From Pseudomonas sp. SCA2728.1_7 (GTDB taxonomy: Bacteria; Pseudomonadota; Gammaproteobacteria; Pseudomonadales; Pseudomonadaceae), in assembly GCF_018138145.1 (NCBI RefSeq), contig NZ_CP073104.1, positions 1,364,001 to 1,428,000 of the forward strand: 64,000 nucleotides of DNA, written 5' to 3'. The notes under the pieces are model-generated. The model had not been told where the DNA came from and made no database searches. It saw nothing but the letters and a program-made list of their open reading frames with translations. Position 1 is the stretch's first letter. Every line of letters starts with the position of its first letter. Both the position numbers and the translations under genes were made by a program. This document shows positions 25,498 through 34,160 of this stretch, in pieces.

Positions 25498-26178
25498 ATG
25501 TGCGGAAGACTCTCGCAGTACCGGGGCATTCACGACTTCGTCGCGGTGCTGAGCATTCCCGACGCGTTGATCAATCACGTCGGCGACGCGACGCTTGATC
25601 GCTATAACGCGGCGCCGACCACCGCGCTGGCCGTCCTGCATCAACATGGGCAACACCTGCATGCCGACACTCTGCGCTGGGGCTGGCGCCCGCATTGGGC
25701 CAAGGATCGCCCACCACCGATCAATGCCCGGGTCGAGAAAGTCGCCCATGGCCCGTTCTTCCGCGCGATCTGGCGACATCGTTTGATTGTGCCCGTGGAC
25801 AACTGGTTTGAATGGGTCGATAGCGCAGACAAGACACGACAACCATGGCTGATCCGTCGCGCGGATCACGAAGCGGTTTTCTGCGCAGCCATCGGGCAAT
25901 TTCCGACAGCCGAAACGCCAGCTCGGGATGACGACGGTTTCGTGATCATCACCGCCGATGCTGTCGGCGGCATGCTCGATATCCATGATCGCCGACCCGT
26001 CGTGTTCCGCGCAGACTTGGTGCATGAATGGCTGGATCCTGCGACACCCGTTGAGCGCGCCGAGCAAATGCTGCTGTTCGAAGGTGAACGCAGCGAAGTG
26101 TTCGAATGGTACAAAGTCGGCAAAGCTGTCGGTAACGTACGCAATCAGGGTGCCAGTTTGATTATTCGGCAAACTTAA
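25498..26178 (+). CDS. yedK: SRAP family DNA-protein crosslink protein (YedK/HMCES)
   Basis: A 226-residue SOS-response-associated peptidase domain protein. The mature N-terminal catalytic Cys2 is present (MCGRLSQYRG), as are the Asn in RYNAAPTTALAVL, the glutamate in NWFEWVD and the histidine in DIHDRRPVVF. Members bind covalently through Cys2 to abasic sites in single-stranded DNA and shield them. The PINARVEKVA segment is the standard NARxE motif. It stands alone 29 bp after the sulfonate permease, though a functional link is not implied. Confidence 0.92.
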   Translation: MCGRLSQYRGIHDFVAVLSIPDALINHVGDATLDRYNAAPTTALAVLHQHGQHLHADTLRWGWRPHWAKDRPPPINARVEKVAHGPFFRAIWRHRLIVPVDNWFEWVDSADKTRQPWLIRRADHEAVFCAAIGQFPTAETPARDDDGFVIITADAVGGMLDIHDRRPVVFRADLVHEWLDPATPVERAEQMLLFEGERSEVFEWYKVGKAVGNVRNQGASLIIRQT

Positions 26179-26208
26179 ACAATTGCCGACTTCATGCGTT
26201 TATCAATT

Positions 26209-26288
26209 GTAGGAGCTGCCGAAGGCTGCGATCTTTTGACACTTGCTTTCTCAGAATCAAAAGATCGCAGCATTCGGCAGCTCTTACA
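26209..26288. repeat. Long palindromic intergenic repeat, second type
   Basis: GTAGGAGCTGCCGAAGGCTG begins one arm, and the other arm ends with CAGCATTCGGCAGCTCTTAC, spaced by about 25 nt. It can fold as a single hairpin and is the second repeat family of P. fluorescens genomes. Another copy is at 48379. It follows yedK and may stabilise or end the transcript. Confidence 0.85.
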
Positions 26289-26438
26289 GGTGACGCGTGA
26301 TCGTTACAACAACTGTTTCATCTTTGAGACGCTGCAAATAAAACACACGTTCGAATGAACTAACCGCCTGTCTGACATTTCAACCGTCATACATACATTT
26401 ATATGCACTACGGCTAGCATGCGCGCCGCATTTCCATT

Positions 26439-26466
26439 TGGTATACCAGTTGACCAAAGAGTCAAC
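26439..26466. promoter_or_regulatory. Paired palindromes, GntR-like operator candidate
   Basis: TGGTATACCA (26439-26448) is a perfect 10-bp palindrome of the TGGT-N2-ACCA form bound by FadR-type GntR regulators, immediately followed by GTTGAC-N6-GTCAAC (26449-26466). They lie 30-100 bp before the small gene at 26569. The regulator is unknown. Confidence 0.4.
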
Positions 26467-26568
26467 AAACCAGGAACCCCCTAACGTCTACAAGCCTTGC
26501 AGAGAAATAAGTTGCGCGACGATTTTGCAATCAAACAGGTCAGCGGCCTGGAGTGTATTTATCTGTCG

Positions 26569-26784
26569 ATGACAGAACGCTTTGAACTCGACTGTTTTAT
26601 CGGCCACTACATCAAGACCCGAAACCTGCGTTCCGTACCTGATATCGAACGCATCCTGCGCACCACCCTCGAAGGGTATCCTGGCCACGCGCCGGTGATG
26701 GTCAACGAGCTGAATGCGTGGATTGATCGAACCTTGGGATATCGGGCCACACACCCCGATTTCACGCAGTTGGACGATCTCTGA
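26569..26784 (+). CDS. Small hypothetical protein (71 aa, start uncertain)
   Basis: The ATG-initiated protein begins MTERFELDCFIGHYIKTRNL. The frame stays open back to TTG codons at 26512 and 26497, and GAGA before the TTG at 26512 could serve as a ribosome site, so up to 24 more residues are possible. It is a soluble, mixed helical protein with RSVPDIERILRTTLEGYPG; no family was recognised. A strong terminator follows 6 bp after the stop, supporting a real short transcript. Confidence 0.6.
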   Translation: MTERFELDCFIGHYIKTRNLRSVPDIERILRTTLEGYPGHAPVMVNELNAWIDRTLGYRATHPDFTQLDDL

Positions 26785-26790
26785 ACCACA

Positions 26791-26818
26791 AAAAAGCCCT
26801 GCATTTGCGGGGCTTTTT
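26791..26818. terminator. Bidirectional intrinsic terminator
   Basis: AAAAAGCCC...GGGCTTTTT with the inner GC/GC pairing forms a stem flanked by A- and T-runs. It sits between two convergent small genes (ends 26784 and 26831) and can serve both. Confidence 0.9.
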
Positions 26819-26830
26819 CGTAGAAGTCAC

Positions 26831-26977
26831 TCAAAACTTGCGGTCAGGATCGGAAAGCTCTCGGCCATCATCGTGCTTCCAGGTCTGTTCCTTGTGCTTT
26901 TCACGCTCTATTTCTTCTTGCGTCGGTTCGTCCGTATCTTCGTCATCCGTGTCTGGATGCTTTTGCTCAGTCGCCAT
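26831..26977 (-). CDS. Small acidic protein (48 aa)
   Basis: A short frame starting at the ATG at 26977 with an excellent GGGAGG 5 nt upstream and ending at a TGA at 26831. The protein begins MATEQKHPDTDDEDTDEPTQ and is dominated by Asp, Glu, Lys and Thr, with no hydrophobic segment, ending near GRELSDPDRKF. It is too short for most gene callers. The ribosome site and the shared terminator are the evidence. Function unknown. Confidence 0.7.
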   Translation of the reverse strand: MATEQKHPDTDDEDTDEPTQEEIEREKHKEQTWKHDDGRELSDPDRKF

Positions 26978-27030
26978 GCGCACCTCCCGTTATCAGTAAA
27001 CCTCCATCCCGGAAGCGTAGAACAGACAAC

Positions 27031-27345
27031 TTACAACCACCAGCGCAGCAAAAAGAAGAACGCCATGCTCAACAGCATGCTGAGCAAAGTATTGCGCGTG
27101 TAGATCACCAGTGCGATCGCCACCAGCGAACTAAGCAGATAAGGATTATCCCACTGCAGATTCAGCTGTTTGTCGGGCATGAAGACAATCGGCCCACAGA
27201 TAGCGGTCAGCATCCCCGGTACCGCAAACCCGAGAAACTGCCGCGCATTGCTGCTCAAACGCACCGGCAAACGCGGTTCGAGAAACACGTAGCGGTTGAG
27301 AAACACCAGAAGCCCCATGCCGAAAATCACCGCCCAAACCATCAT
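27031..27345 (-). CDS. azlD: AzlD family branched-chain amino acid exporter subunit
   Basis: A 104-residue membrane protein with about four hydrophobic segments, the small partner of AzlC. The ATG at 27345 overlaps the azlC stop (ATGA), the usual coupling of this pair; a second ATG follows directly. The FLGFAVPGMLTAICGP segment is typical. With AzlC it forms an exporter of branched-chain amino acids or their analogues in the inner membrane. Confidence 0.85.
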   Translation of the reverse strand: MMVWAVIFGMGLLVFLNRYVFLEPRLPVRLSSNARQFLGFAVPGMLTAICGPIVFMPDKQLNLQWDNPYLLSSLVAIALVIYTRNTLLSMLLSMAFFFLLRWWL

Positions 27346-28040
27346 GTGCGCTCCCGATACAGCTTGTTGCAGATAAACCCTGCGGTCATTCCGGCCAGTC
27401 CGGACAACACCAGTGCCGAGCCCCATTGCCAGTAACTGAACAGCACCGAACAAAACAGCGACACCGCCACACACACCAGCGTCGGCACGTTCCGCACCAC
27501 TGGCGTGATCAACGCGATAAACGTGGCGGCAATCGAGAAGTCCAGCCCCAGGTGCTCAAGCCCCGGAATGCTGCTGCCGAGGACAATGCCGGCCAGGGTG
27601 AACAGGTTCCATGCGATGTAGAACGTCAGGCCGACGCCCAGCGCATACCAGCGATTGAATTGTTGACGATCATGTTGACTGGTCAGTGCAAACAACTCAT
27701 CGGTGAGCAAAAAACCCAGACCTATGCGCCAGCGCCCCGGCAGCGGTGAAATGACCGAACGCATGCTCATGCCATACAGCAAGTGCTGCGACGTCAGCAG
27801 CAGCGTGGTCAACAGAATCGAGAAAATCCCCGCGCCGCCCTTGAGCATGCCGATCGCCACCAATTGCGCCGCCCCGGCAAACACAATGCTCGACAAGCCT
27901 TGGCCTTGCAGCGGTGTGAGATTGGCTTCGATCGCCATGGAGCCGGCCAACAGCCCCCACGGCGCGGTGGCCAGAGACAACGGCATGATTGCCGCAGCGC
28001 CGCGGAGGAACGCACTGCGCGGCATAAGAGAATCAGACAT
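27342..28040 (-). CDS. azlC: AzlC family branched-chain amino acid exporter subunit
   Basis: A 232-residue membrane protein with the AzlC hallmarks: LRGAAAIMPLSLATAPWGLLAG at the N-terminus (read in parts), FAGAAQLVAIGML, and GMSMRSVISPLPGRWRIGL with the helix pair after it. It is the larger half of the azaleucine-resistance type exporter and precedes azlD with a 4-bp overlap. No Lrp-type regulator is adjacent; the 186 bp upstream are shared divergently with the DUF2784 gene. Confidence 0.9.
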   Translation of the reverse strand: MSDSLMPRSAFLRGAAAIMPLSLATAPWGLLAGSMAIEANLTPLQGQGLSSIVFAGAAQLVAIGMLKGGAGIFSILLTTLLLTSQHLLYGMSMRSVISPLPGRWRIGLGFLLTDELFALTSQHDRQQFNRWYALGVGLTFYIAWNLFTLAGIVLGSSIPGLEHLGLDFSIAATFIALITPVVRNVPTLVCVAVSLFCSVLFSYWQWGSALVLSGLAGMTAGFICNKLYRERT

Positions 28041-28226
28041 AAACGTTCTTCAACCAGGAAAACGGTCGAAGACTGTGCCAGCCGTTTCGCCTTTCTGGCT
28101 TGAACAATCTTGCGCACTTGTGGGAAATCGGCCGGATGCGCGCGCAATTCGCTGACTTTCGCACTGACCTTTGATCCCCTGACCGGCGTAACATAGTGCC
28201 ATTCACAATTGCGTCAGGGAGACGAC

Positions 28227-28601
28227 ATGCTGTACCGAATCGCAGCCGACGGGCTGGTGCTGTTCCATTTGTGCTTCATTTTGTTCGTGCTGTTTGGCGG
28301 GCTGCTGGTACTCAAATGGCCGCGTTTGATGTGGCTGCATCTGCCGGCTGCTGCTTGGGGGGTGGCGGTCGAGGTGCTGCATCTGACCTGCCCGCTGACG
28401 TACTGGGAAAACCTCATGCGCCACGCGGCCGGGCAGACTGAATACGCCGGCGGCTTCATCGAGCATTACATCTGGCCGATCATCTATCCGGCCGGGCTCA
28501 CCCCGCAGATTCAACTGGCGCTCGGCAGCGTGGTACTCGCGGTCAACCTGCTGGTTTACGGCCGTTTAATCCGGTCGTGGAAACTGCGCCGCGCACTGTA
28601 A
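28227..28601 (+). CDS. DUF2784 family membrane protein
   Basis: A 124-residue protein starting MLYRIAADGLVLFHLCFILF with GGGAGA upstream. Three or four hydrophobic segments carry the DUF2784 signature: H-x-x-F-x-L-F-V-x-F-G-G, W-x-H-L-P-A-A-x-W-G, C-P-L-T-x-W-E-N and the histidine in GFIEHYIWP. Family role unknown. The stop is directly adjacent to the stop of the convergent DUF3087 gene. Confidence 0.85.
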   Translation: MLYRIAADGLVLFHLCFILFVLFGGLLVLKWPRLMWLHLPAAAWGVAVEVLHLTCPLTYWENLMRHAAGQTEYAGGFIEHYIWPIIYPAGLTPQIQLALGSVVLAVNLLVYGRLIRSWKLRRAL

Positions 28602-29129
28602 TCAGCGCGCCGTTTGCTTCAACGCCTCCAGCCAGGCCGGATCCAGGCGCGTCTGCTCGGTATCGAGCCCCAGCGCCTGCATCCGCTCCTTGTGTGCTTC
28701 AGCTTCCCGCCACAATTGCCCATGATCACTGGAGTTGCCATCCAGTTCGTGCATTTGCGTCAATCCCAGATGGTAGAAGCGCAGAACCTTCATCGCCGTC
28801 GGATCATTCTGTTCCACGGCTGCGGTCACCTGATGCATCACATTGGTGATGCTCATCAGGTTGCGCTTGAGTCGCCAGCTGTAGACGGCTGGCGCCATCC
28901 AGCTCTGATTCCAGAAGCGCCCGCGCAACAGCGCAGCCGTCAGCAGAAACGCCACAAACACCCCGCCGACATTGAAGCGCAGGTTATCGCCGCCAGGCTC
29001 GCCGAACAGCGCCACCGCGACGCTGGAAAACAGCATCGCCAGCACCAGGAACAGCACGGCGATGATGATCGTGCTGCGTCGCGTCTGCTGGCGAAAGGTG
29101 GCGGCGTCCATCGGCTGAATCTCGAACAT
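28602..29129 (-). CDS. DUF3087 family membrane protein
   Basis: A 175-residue protein with two hydrophobic segments (about residues 21-43 and 56-70) followed by a long helical cytoplasmic part with KRNLMSITNVMHQVTAAVEQ. This matches DUF3087, a family of unknown role in gammaproteobacteria. The start is ATG 29129 or the adjacent GTG 29132; AAGGA upstream is better spaced for the GTG. Confidence 0.8.
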   Translation of the reverse strand: MFEIQPMDAATFRQQTRRSTIIIAVLFLVLAMLFSSVAVALFGEPGGDNLRFNVGGVFVAFLLTAALLRGRFWNQSWMAPAVYSWRLKRNLMSITNVMHQVTAAVEQNDPTAMKVLRFYHLGLTQMHELDGNSSDHGQLWREAEAHKERMQALGLDTEQTRLDPAWLEALKQTAR

Positions 29130-29352
29130 CACAAATGACTTCCTTGAGCGACAAAAGGGCTAACTGAAAAAACCGGCCGGCGCATTATCGCCTCTAGCGC
29201 GGATTTAGCTATGCTGGGGCTCCTTTTCATCTTTTCAGCGTCCAACGGGGACATGGCGGTACAGCGCAGATCGTGCCATCTTCATTCATGGATACACACT
29301 ATTCGGATGCCATCGCCTAGTCTTGAGATGACATCGTTTTAAGGATCATTGC

Positions 29353-30726
29353 ATGACCCAACGACACGTAATCAATGCCTCGGTCAGCCCGAAAGGCAGC
29401 CTGGAAACCCTTTCTCAACGTGAAGTTCAGCAACTGAGCGAAGCCGGATCCGGCAGCACCTACACCCTCTTCCGCCAGTGCGCCCTGGCCATCCTCAACA
29501 CTGGCGCCCATGTCGATAACGCCAAGACCATCCTCGAAGCCTACAAGGACTTCGAAATCCGTATTCACCAACAGGATCGCGGCGTACGCCTGGAGCTGCT
29601 GAACGCGCCGGCCGACGCGTTCGTCGACGGCGAAATGATCGCCAGCACCCGCGAAATGCTCTTCAGCGCCCTGCGCGACATCGTCTACACCGAAAACGAA
29701 CTCGACAGCCAACGCATCGACCTGACCACCTCGCAAGGCATCAGCGACTACGTTTTCCACCTGCTGCGCAACGCGCGCACCCTGCGCCCGGGCGTCGAGC
29801 CGAAGATCGTCGTGTGCTGGGGCGGTCACTCGATCAACACCGAAGAATACAAATACACCAAGAAAGTAGGTCACGAACTGGGCCTGCGCAGCCTCGACAT
29901 CTGCACTGGCTGCGGCCCCGGCGTGATGAAAGGCCCGATGAAAGGCGCGACCATCGCCCACGCCAAACAGCGTATTCACGGCGGGCGTTATCTGGGTCTG
30001 ACCGAACCGGGCATCATCGCCGCCGAAGCGCCAAACCCGATCGTCAATGAGCTGGTGATTCTGCCGGACATCGAAAAACGTCTGGAAGCGTTCGTCCGTG
30101 TTGGCCATGGCATCATCATCTTCCCAGGCGGTGCCGGTACGGCGGAAGAGTTCCTCTACCTGCTGGGCATCCTGATGCACCCGGACAATAAAGGACTGCC
30201 GTTCCCGGTGATCCTCACCGGGCCGAAACACGCCGCGCCGTATCTGGAACAGCTCGACGCCTTCGTCACCGCGACCCTGGGTGAAGCGGCCAAGCAGCAC
30301 TACGAAATCATCATCGACGACCCGGCCGAAGTGGCGCGGCAGATGACCCAAGGTCTGAAAGCGGTGAAGCAGTTCCGCCGCGAGCGCAACGATGCGTTCC
30401 ATTTCAACTGGCTGCTGAAAATCGACGAAGGCTTCCAGCGTCCGTTCGATCCGACCCACGAGAACATGGCCAACCTGAAACTGCACCGCGACCAGCCACC
30501 GCACGAACTGGCGGCCAATCTGCGCCGGGCGTTTTCTGGCATCGTCGCTGGCAACGTCAAGGACAAGGGCATTCGCCTGATCGAAGAACACGGGCCGTAC
30601 CAGATCCGTGGTGATGCGGCGATCATGCAACCGCTCGATGCGCTGCTCAAAGCCTTCGTCGCCCAGCACCGGATGAAACTGCCGGGCGGCGCGGCGTATG
30701 TGCCGTGTTATCGAGTGGTGGCGTAA
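29353..30726 (+). CDS. ppnN: Pyrimidine/purine nucleotide 5'-monophosphate nucleosidase PpnN
   Basis: A 457-residue protein close in length to E. coli PpnN (YgdH, 454). The central LOG-type Rossmann domain has CTGCGPGVMKGPMKG and the catalytic PGGAGTAEE motif; an N-terminal DUF4478-like and a C-terminal DUF3412-like domain flank it. It cleaves nucleoside monophosphates into base and ribose 5-phosphate and is stimulated by (p)ppGpp in E. coli, linking nucleotide pools to stress. It is monocistronic, with AAGGA 9 nt before the ATG and a REP pair after the stop. Confidence 0.93.
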   Translation: MTQRHVINASVSPKGSLETLSQREVQQLSEAGSGSTYTLFRQCALAILNTGAHVDNAKTILEAYKDFEIRIHQQDRGVRLELLNAPADAFVDGEMIASTREMLFSALRDIVYTENELDSQRIDLTTSQGISDYVFHLLRNARTLRPGVEPKIVVCWGGHSINTEEYKYTKKVGHELGLRSLDICTGCGPGVMKGPMKGATIAHAKQRIHGGRYLGLTEPGIIAAEAPNPIVNELVILPDIEKRLEAFVRVGHGIIIFPGGAGTAEEFLYLLGILMHPDNKGLPFPVILTGPKHAAPYLEQLDAFVTATLGEAAKQHYEIIIDDPAEVARQMTQGLKAVKQFRRERNDAFHFNWLLKIDEGFQRPFDPTHENMANLKLHRDQPPHELAANLRRAFSGIVAGNVKDKGIRLIEEHGPYQIRGDAAIMQPLDALLKAFVAQHRMKLPGGAAYVPCYRVVA

Positions 30727-30750
30727 CTCTTTCGGTTTCCACGCAACACA

Positions 30751-30842
30751 TGTAGGAGCGAGCCTGCTCGCGATAGCGGTATATCAGTCACCTTTTATAT
30801 TGACTGAACCACCGCTTTCGCGAGCAGGCTCGCTCCCACAGG
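30751..30842. repeat. Inverted REP pair
   Basis: TGTAGGAGCGAGCCTGCTCG at 30751 and CGCGAGCAGGCTCGCTCCCA ending near 30840 face each other across about 35 nt downstream of ppnN. Confidence 0.9.
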
Positions 30843-30882
30843 GTCTGTGGTGTGGCGCAAATGGTATTTGCAACCTGAATCC

Positions 30883-30914
30883 CCCTGTGGGAGTGAGCCT
30901 GCTCGCGAAGAGGC
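30883..30914. repeat. Single REP copy
   Basis: CCCTGTGGGAGTGAGCCTGC followed by TCGCGAAGAGG, unpaired, 20 bp before the stop of the convergent FAD protein gene. Confidence 0.85.
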
Positions 30915-30934
30915 CTGAAAGAACACCATCAACC

Positions 30935-32329
30935 TCATCCCACCAACCGCGCCGCCAACGCCTTGGCCTGCAACGCCACATCCGTCACCGCCGTACTCTC
31001 CCACCACATCCCGCGTAACGGTGGTCCCATGGCAAACAACCGGCTAGCCGCACGCCCCTCGGCATCCAGCACCGCGCCATCCACCGCCGCCGCAATCCCC
31101 AACGCCAACGGTCCCGGCTGCACCAGACCGCGCGCCAGCACCTGCTGCGGCAACGGTCGCGCTACCCGGCGCCAGTCGTACTCGATGCCACTGGAGTTGA
31201 TCAACGCGGCGCCCTGCACCACGCAGGTTTGCGACTCACCGCGACGTCGAATACGAATGCTGACGCCATCTTCAGGGCTCGGCTCAAGCCCTTTGAACGA
31301 AGCTGCCTGAATACGCAATCGCCCTTCTTTGTGCAATCGCTCAACCAGCTTCGAGCTCAATGGCGGCGAACGGTGATGATGACTTTCCCACCACGGCCGT
31401 ACATGCCGTACGAATTGTCGACGCTGCACGTCAGTCGCCTGACTCCACAACCGGGCGATGTGCACGCGGACTGTGTCCAGCGGCGCCTGCCAATCGATGC
31501 CTTGGGCCATGGCGTCGCGACACTGCCGACGCAATTCACGCAACAGCTGTCGTGGCGTGCGCAGGCTGTGATCGACGCCAAGAAAATCAACCCAAACCGG
31601 TGGCTGTCTGCGCACATGGGGCAACAAACCATGCCGCGAAAACACTTCGATCGGCCCGCGATGCCCGGCCTGCTCCAACGACACCACGGCATCGACCATG
31701 GTCAGGCCGGAGCCGATGATCATCACGGTGGATTGCGGATCGAGCTGGCGCATGGCCGCGACATCCCAAGGATCGAGGGCGGCGGCGTTGAGGCCACTGG
31801 AGGCTTTCTGCGGAGTTCGTGCGGCAGGGAACATTCCAGTCGCCAGCACTGCACAGGCTCCAGGCAATGACTGACCATTGCTCAGCGTGAGCTGCACCGA
31901 ATCGGCATCGACCTGCAGATCGACGACCTCTGCACGAATGTGTTCAACGCTCGAACCATAACGCGCCCCGACAGTGCGCGCTTCAGCCAGACGCTGCTGC
32001 ACATAGACCCCGAACAATCCACGCGGCGGAAACAGTTCGCTGACCGGTACGTTCTGCTCTGCAGACTCCGGCCAGCCTCCGCCGGCAATGTGCTCAGTCA
32101 GCCATTGCGTCAGATCATCAGGATTATCCGGATCGACGCTCATGCGCGCCGCATTGCCGTTGAGTGTGTGGCCCAGCTCGACTGCACTGTAGGCCTCGCC
32201 GCGTCCCAATTCATTACGCGGCTCAATGATCAGGACCTTGCGCTGGCCCGGCAGACGCAACAATTGCACTGCCAGCATCGTGCCGCTGAGGCCACCGCCG
32301 ATAATCAGGATGTCTGCACTCTGACTCAT
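30935..32329 (-). CDS. FAD/NAD(P)-binding protein (HpnW/FAD_NAD_binding_9 type)
   Basis: A 464-residue protein. The N-terminal dinucleotide-binding motif is ILIIGGGLSGTMLAVQLL, followed by GRGEAYSAVELGHTLN and AARMSVDPDNPDDLTQWL typical of FAD_NAD_binding_9 proteins; a second Rossmann motif VMIIGSGLTMVDAVV follows near residue 205. It resembles flavin monooxygenase-like proteins found near amine or siderophore genes. The ATG at 32329 shares one base with the TGA of the XRE-cupin gene, so the two are translationally coupled. The substrate is unknown. Confidence 0.82.
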   Translation of the reverse strand: MSQSADILIIGGGLSGTMLAVQLLRLPGQRKVLIIEPRNELGRGEAYSAVELGHTLNGNAARMSVDPDNPDDLTQWLTEHIAGGGWPESAEQNVPVSELFPPRGLFGVYVQQRLAEARTVGARYGSSVEHIRAEVVDLQVDADSVQLTLSNGQSLPGACAVLATGMFPAARTPQKASSGLNAAALDPWDVAAMRQLDPQSTVMIIGSGLTMVDAVVSLEQAGHRGPIEVFSRHGLLPHVRRQPPVWVDFLGVDHSLRTPRQLLRELRRQCRDAMAQGIDWQAPLDTVRVHIARLWSQATDVQRRQFVRHVRPWWESHHHRSPPLSSKLVERLHKEGRLRIQAASFKGLEPSPEDGVSIRIRRRGESQTCVVQGAALINSSGIEYDWRRVARPLPQQVLARGLVQPGPLALGIAAAVDGAVLDAEGRAASRLFAMGPPLRGMWWESTAVTDVALQAKALAARLVG

Positions 32330-32904
32330 CAAATCACCACATTACGCACAAACCGCGCCGCAACATCGCCATCATTGCGATAGGAGTGCGGCTGGTTACT
32401 GGCAAACATGAAAAACTCCCCAGTGCCGATGTGCTGCGGCTGGTCGCCGAGCATCAGCGTCAGGCAACCTTCAAAGACGAAAATCTGCTCGCTCCAGCCC
32501 TCGGCATCCGCTTGCGACGGGTAGACCTCGCCCGGTTGCAGACACCATTCCCATTGCTCGACTTCGCGCGTGGCCGTGGCTTTGGAGAGCAGCACCGCTT
32601 TGCTGCCCGGGATCGTGCCCGCCCATGCCACCTCGTTGATGCGGCTTGGATCACGGGCATCCGGCGCCTGGATCAGATCGCTAAACGCCACATCAAGCGC
32701 TTCGGCAACGCGGTCGAGAGTGGTCAGGCTGACATTCTTTTCGCCGGCCTCGATCGCCACAAGCATGCGTCGACTGACTCCGGATTTTTCCGCCAGCGCG
32801 GTCTGGCTCATGTCGGCGGCATGACGCAGCCGCCGGACATTCAGGCTGACGTGTTGCAGAACGGAGGCTCGTTGACTGGAATCTTTGTGCACTATATTGC
32901 TCAC
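32329..32904 (-). CDS. XRE-family regulator with C-terminal cupin domain
   Basis: About 191 residues. The helix-turn-helix (NVRRLRHAADMSQTALAEKS and SRRMLVAIEAGEKNVSL) is at residues about 20-75; the cupin domain (about 110-190) has PGEVYPSQADAEGWSEQIFV and the late FMFASNQPHSYRN. Such proteins repress amino acid or polyamine genes and sense a small ligand through the cupin. The frame is open upstream to 33075, but the GTG at 32904 or 32892 fits the family N-terminus. It precedes the FAD gene by a 1-base overlap and faces a DMT exporter over a region with three copies of a TATAsTGCrCAA element. Confidence 0.8.
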   Translation of the reverse strand: MSNIVHKDSSQRASVLQHVSLNVRRLRHAADMSQTALAEKSGVSRRMLVAIEAGEKNVSLTTLDRVAEALDVAFSDLIQAPDARDPSRINEVAWAGTIPGSKAVLLSKATATREVEQWEWCLQPGEVYPSQADAEGWSEQIFVFEGCLTLMLGDQPQHIGTGEFFMFASNQPHSYRNDGDVAARFVRNVVI

Positions 32905-32973
32905 TCGCTGAGGTTGGGCAGTATACTGCGCAACGTTGGGCGCATTGTGCGTCCTGTCTTTTATAGTGCGCAA
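32885..32973. promoter_or_regulatory. Three TATA(G/C)TGC(G/A)CAA elements between divergent genes
   Basis: TATACTGCGCAA at 32922-32933 and TATAGTGCGCAA at 32962-32973 are direct repeats exactly 40 bp apart, and TATAGTGCACAA occurs in inverted orientation at 32885-32896. They span the start of the XRE-cupin gene and the upstream of the DMT gene, as expected of autoregulatory operators. Confidence 0.55.
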
Positions 32974-32986
32974 GGTCGTGACGTCC

Positions 32987-33913
32987 GTGAACAGCCCCCA
33001 AACACCGCTTCGCTTCAACCGCTTCAGCAAAGCCGAGTGCGTGCTGGTGCTGATCACCATGATCTGGGGCGGCACCTTTCTGCTGGTTCAGCATGCGATG
33101 ACCGTCAGCGGCCCGATGTTTTTTGTCGGCCTGCGTTTTGCGGCGGCGGCTTGTATCGTTGCGCTGTTCTCGTGGCGGCATTTGCGCGAACTGACTCTGT
33201 TTGAACTCAAGGCCGGCGCGTTCATCGGCGTGGCGATCATGCTTGGTTATGGCCTGCAGACCGTCGGACTGCAAACGATCCCGAGCAGTCAGTCGGCGTT
33301 CATCACCGCGTTGTATGTGCCGTTCGTGCCGTTGCTGCAATGGCTGGTGCTGGGGCGGCGACCGGGGTTGATGCCGAGCATTGGCATCATGCTGGCGTTC
33401 ACCGGGCTGATGTTGCTGTCGGGGCCGTCCGGGGCTGAGCTGAATTTCAGTCCGGGCGAAATCGCCACGTTGATCAGCGCCATCGCCATAGCCGCCGAGA
33501 TCATTCTGATCAGCACCTATGCCGGTCAGGTAGATGTGCGCCGAGTGACCGTTGTGCAACTGGCAACCACTTCCGTGCTGTCGTTCCTGCTGGTGGTGCC
33601 GACCGGTGAAGCGCTTCCGGATTTCTCCTGGACCCTGCTGGTGACCGCGCTGGGGTTGGGCGCAGCAAGTGCGGCAATTCAGGTGGCGATGAACTGGGCG
33701 CAGAAAAGTGTCTCGCCAACACGGGCGACGTTGATCTATGCGGGTGAGCCGGTATGGGCCGGGATCGTCGGGCGGATTGCCGGGGAACGGTTGCCGGCGA
33801 TCGCGCTGGTGGGCGCCGGGTTGATTGTTGCGGCGGTGATTGTCAGTGAGTTGAAGACCAAGGGGAAGGTCGCGGAAGCCGAAGCGGAGCTGGAGCGGGA
33901 AGCACAGGGATAA
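32987..33913 (+). CDS. DMT-superfamily exporter (EamA family)
   Basis: A 308-residue membrane protein with about ten hydrophobic segments and two EamA repeats; MIWGGTFLLVQHAMTVSGP and FVGLRFAAAACIVAL mark the first and YAGEPVWAGIVGRIAGERL the second. It likely exports an amino acid or other metabolite. A GTG at 32987 is the likely start; the frame is open back to a TTG at 32936. Divergent from the XRE-cupin regulator, whose target it probably is. The C-terminal tail KVAEAEAELEREAQG is charged and cytoplasmic. Confidence 0.85.
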   Translation: MNSPQTPLRFNRFSKAECVLVLITMIWGGTFLLVQHAMTVSGPMFFVGLRFAAAACIVALFSWRHLRELTLFELKAGAFIGVAIMLGYGLQTVGLQTIPSSQSAFITALYVPFVPLLQWLVLGRRPGLMPSIGIMLAFTGLMLLSGPSGAELNFSPGEIATLISAIAIAAEIILISTYAGQVDVRRVTVVQLATTSVLSFLLVVPTGEALPDFSWTLLVTALGLGAASAAIQVAMNWAQKSVSPTRATLIYAGEPVWAGIVGRIAGERLPAIALVGAGLIVAAVIVSELKTKGKVAEAEAELEREAQG

Positions 33914-33942
33914 AGCTCCGAAATCTTCACAGTCTGAATTAT

Positions 33943-34013
33943 TGCTATCGCGAGCAGGCTCACTCCTACAGGTGAACGCATTCCAAATGTAGGAGTGAGC
34001 CTGCTCGCGATGA
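33943..34013. repeat. Inverted REP pair
   Basis: GCTATCGCGAGCAGGCTCAC and GTGAGCCTGCTCGCGATGAG face each other, with a short GTGAACGCATTCCAAATG centre also present in the copy at 40231. Confidence 0.9.
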
Positions 34014-34160
34014 GGCCATTCCAAGCAACATCGACCTTCCTGAAACAATGCCAAACAGAAAATTCCAGACTACTTTGTAGGATTCTGAGACATCCTCGCG
34101 TTTGGTGATCGGGGAGCTGGCACGTATGATGCTTCACAAACTTCCGCAGATTAGAAGCCT

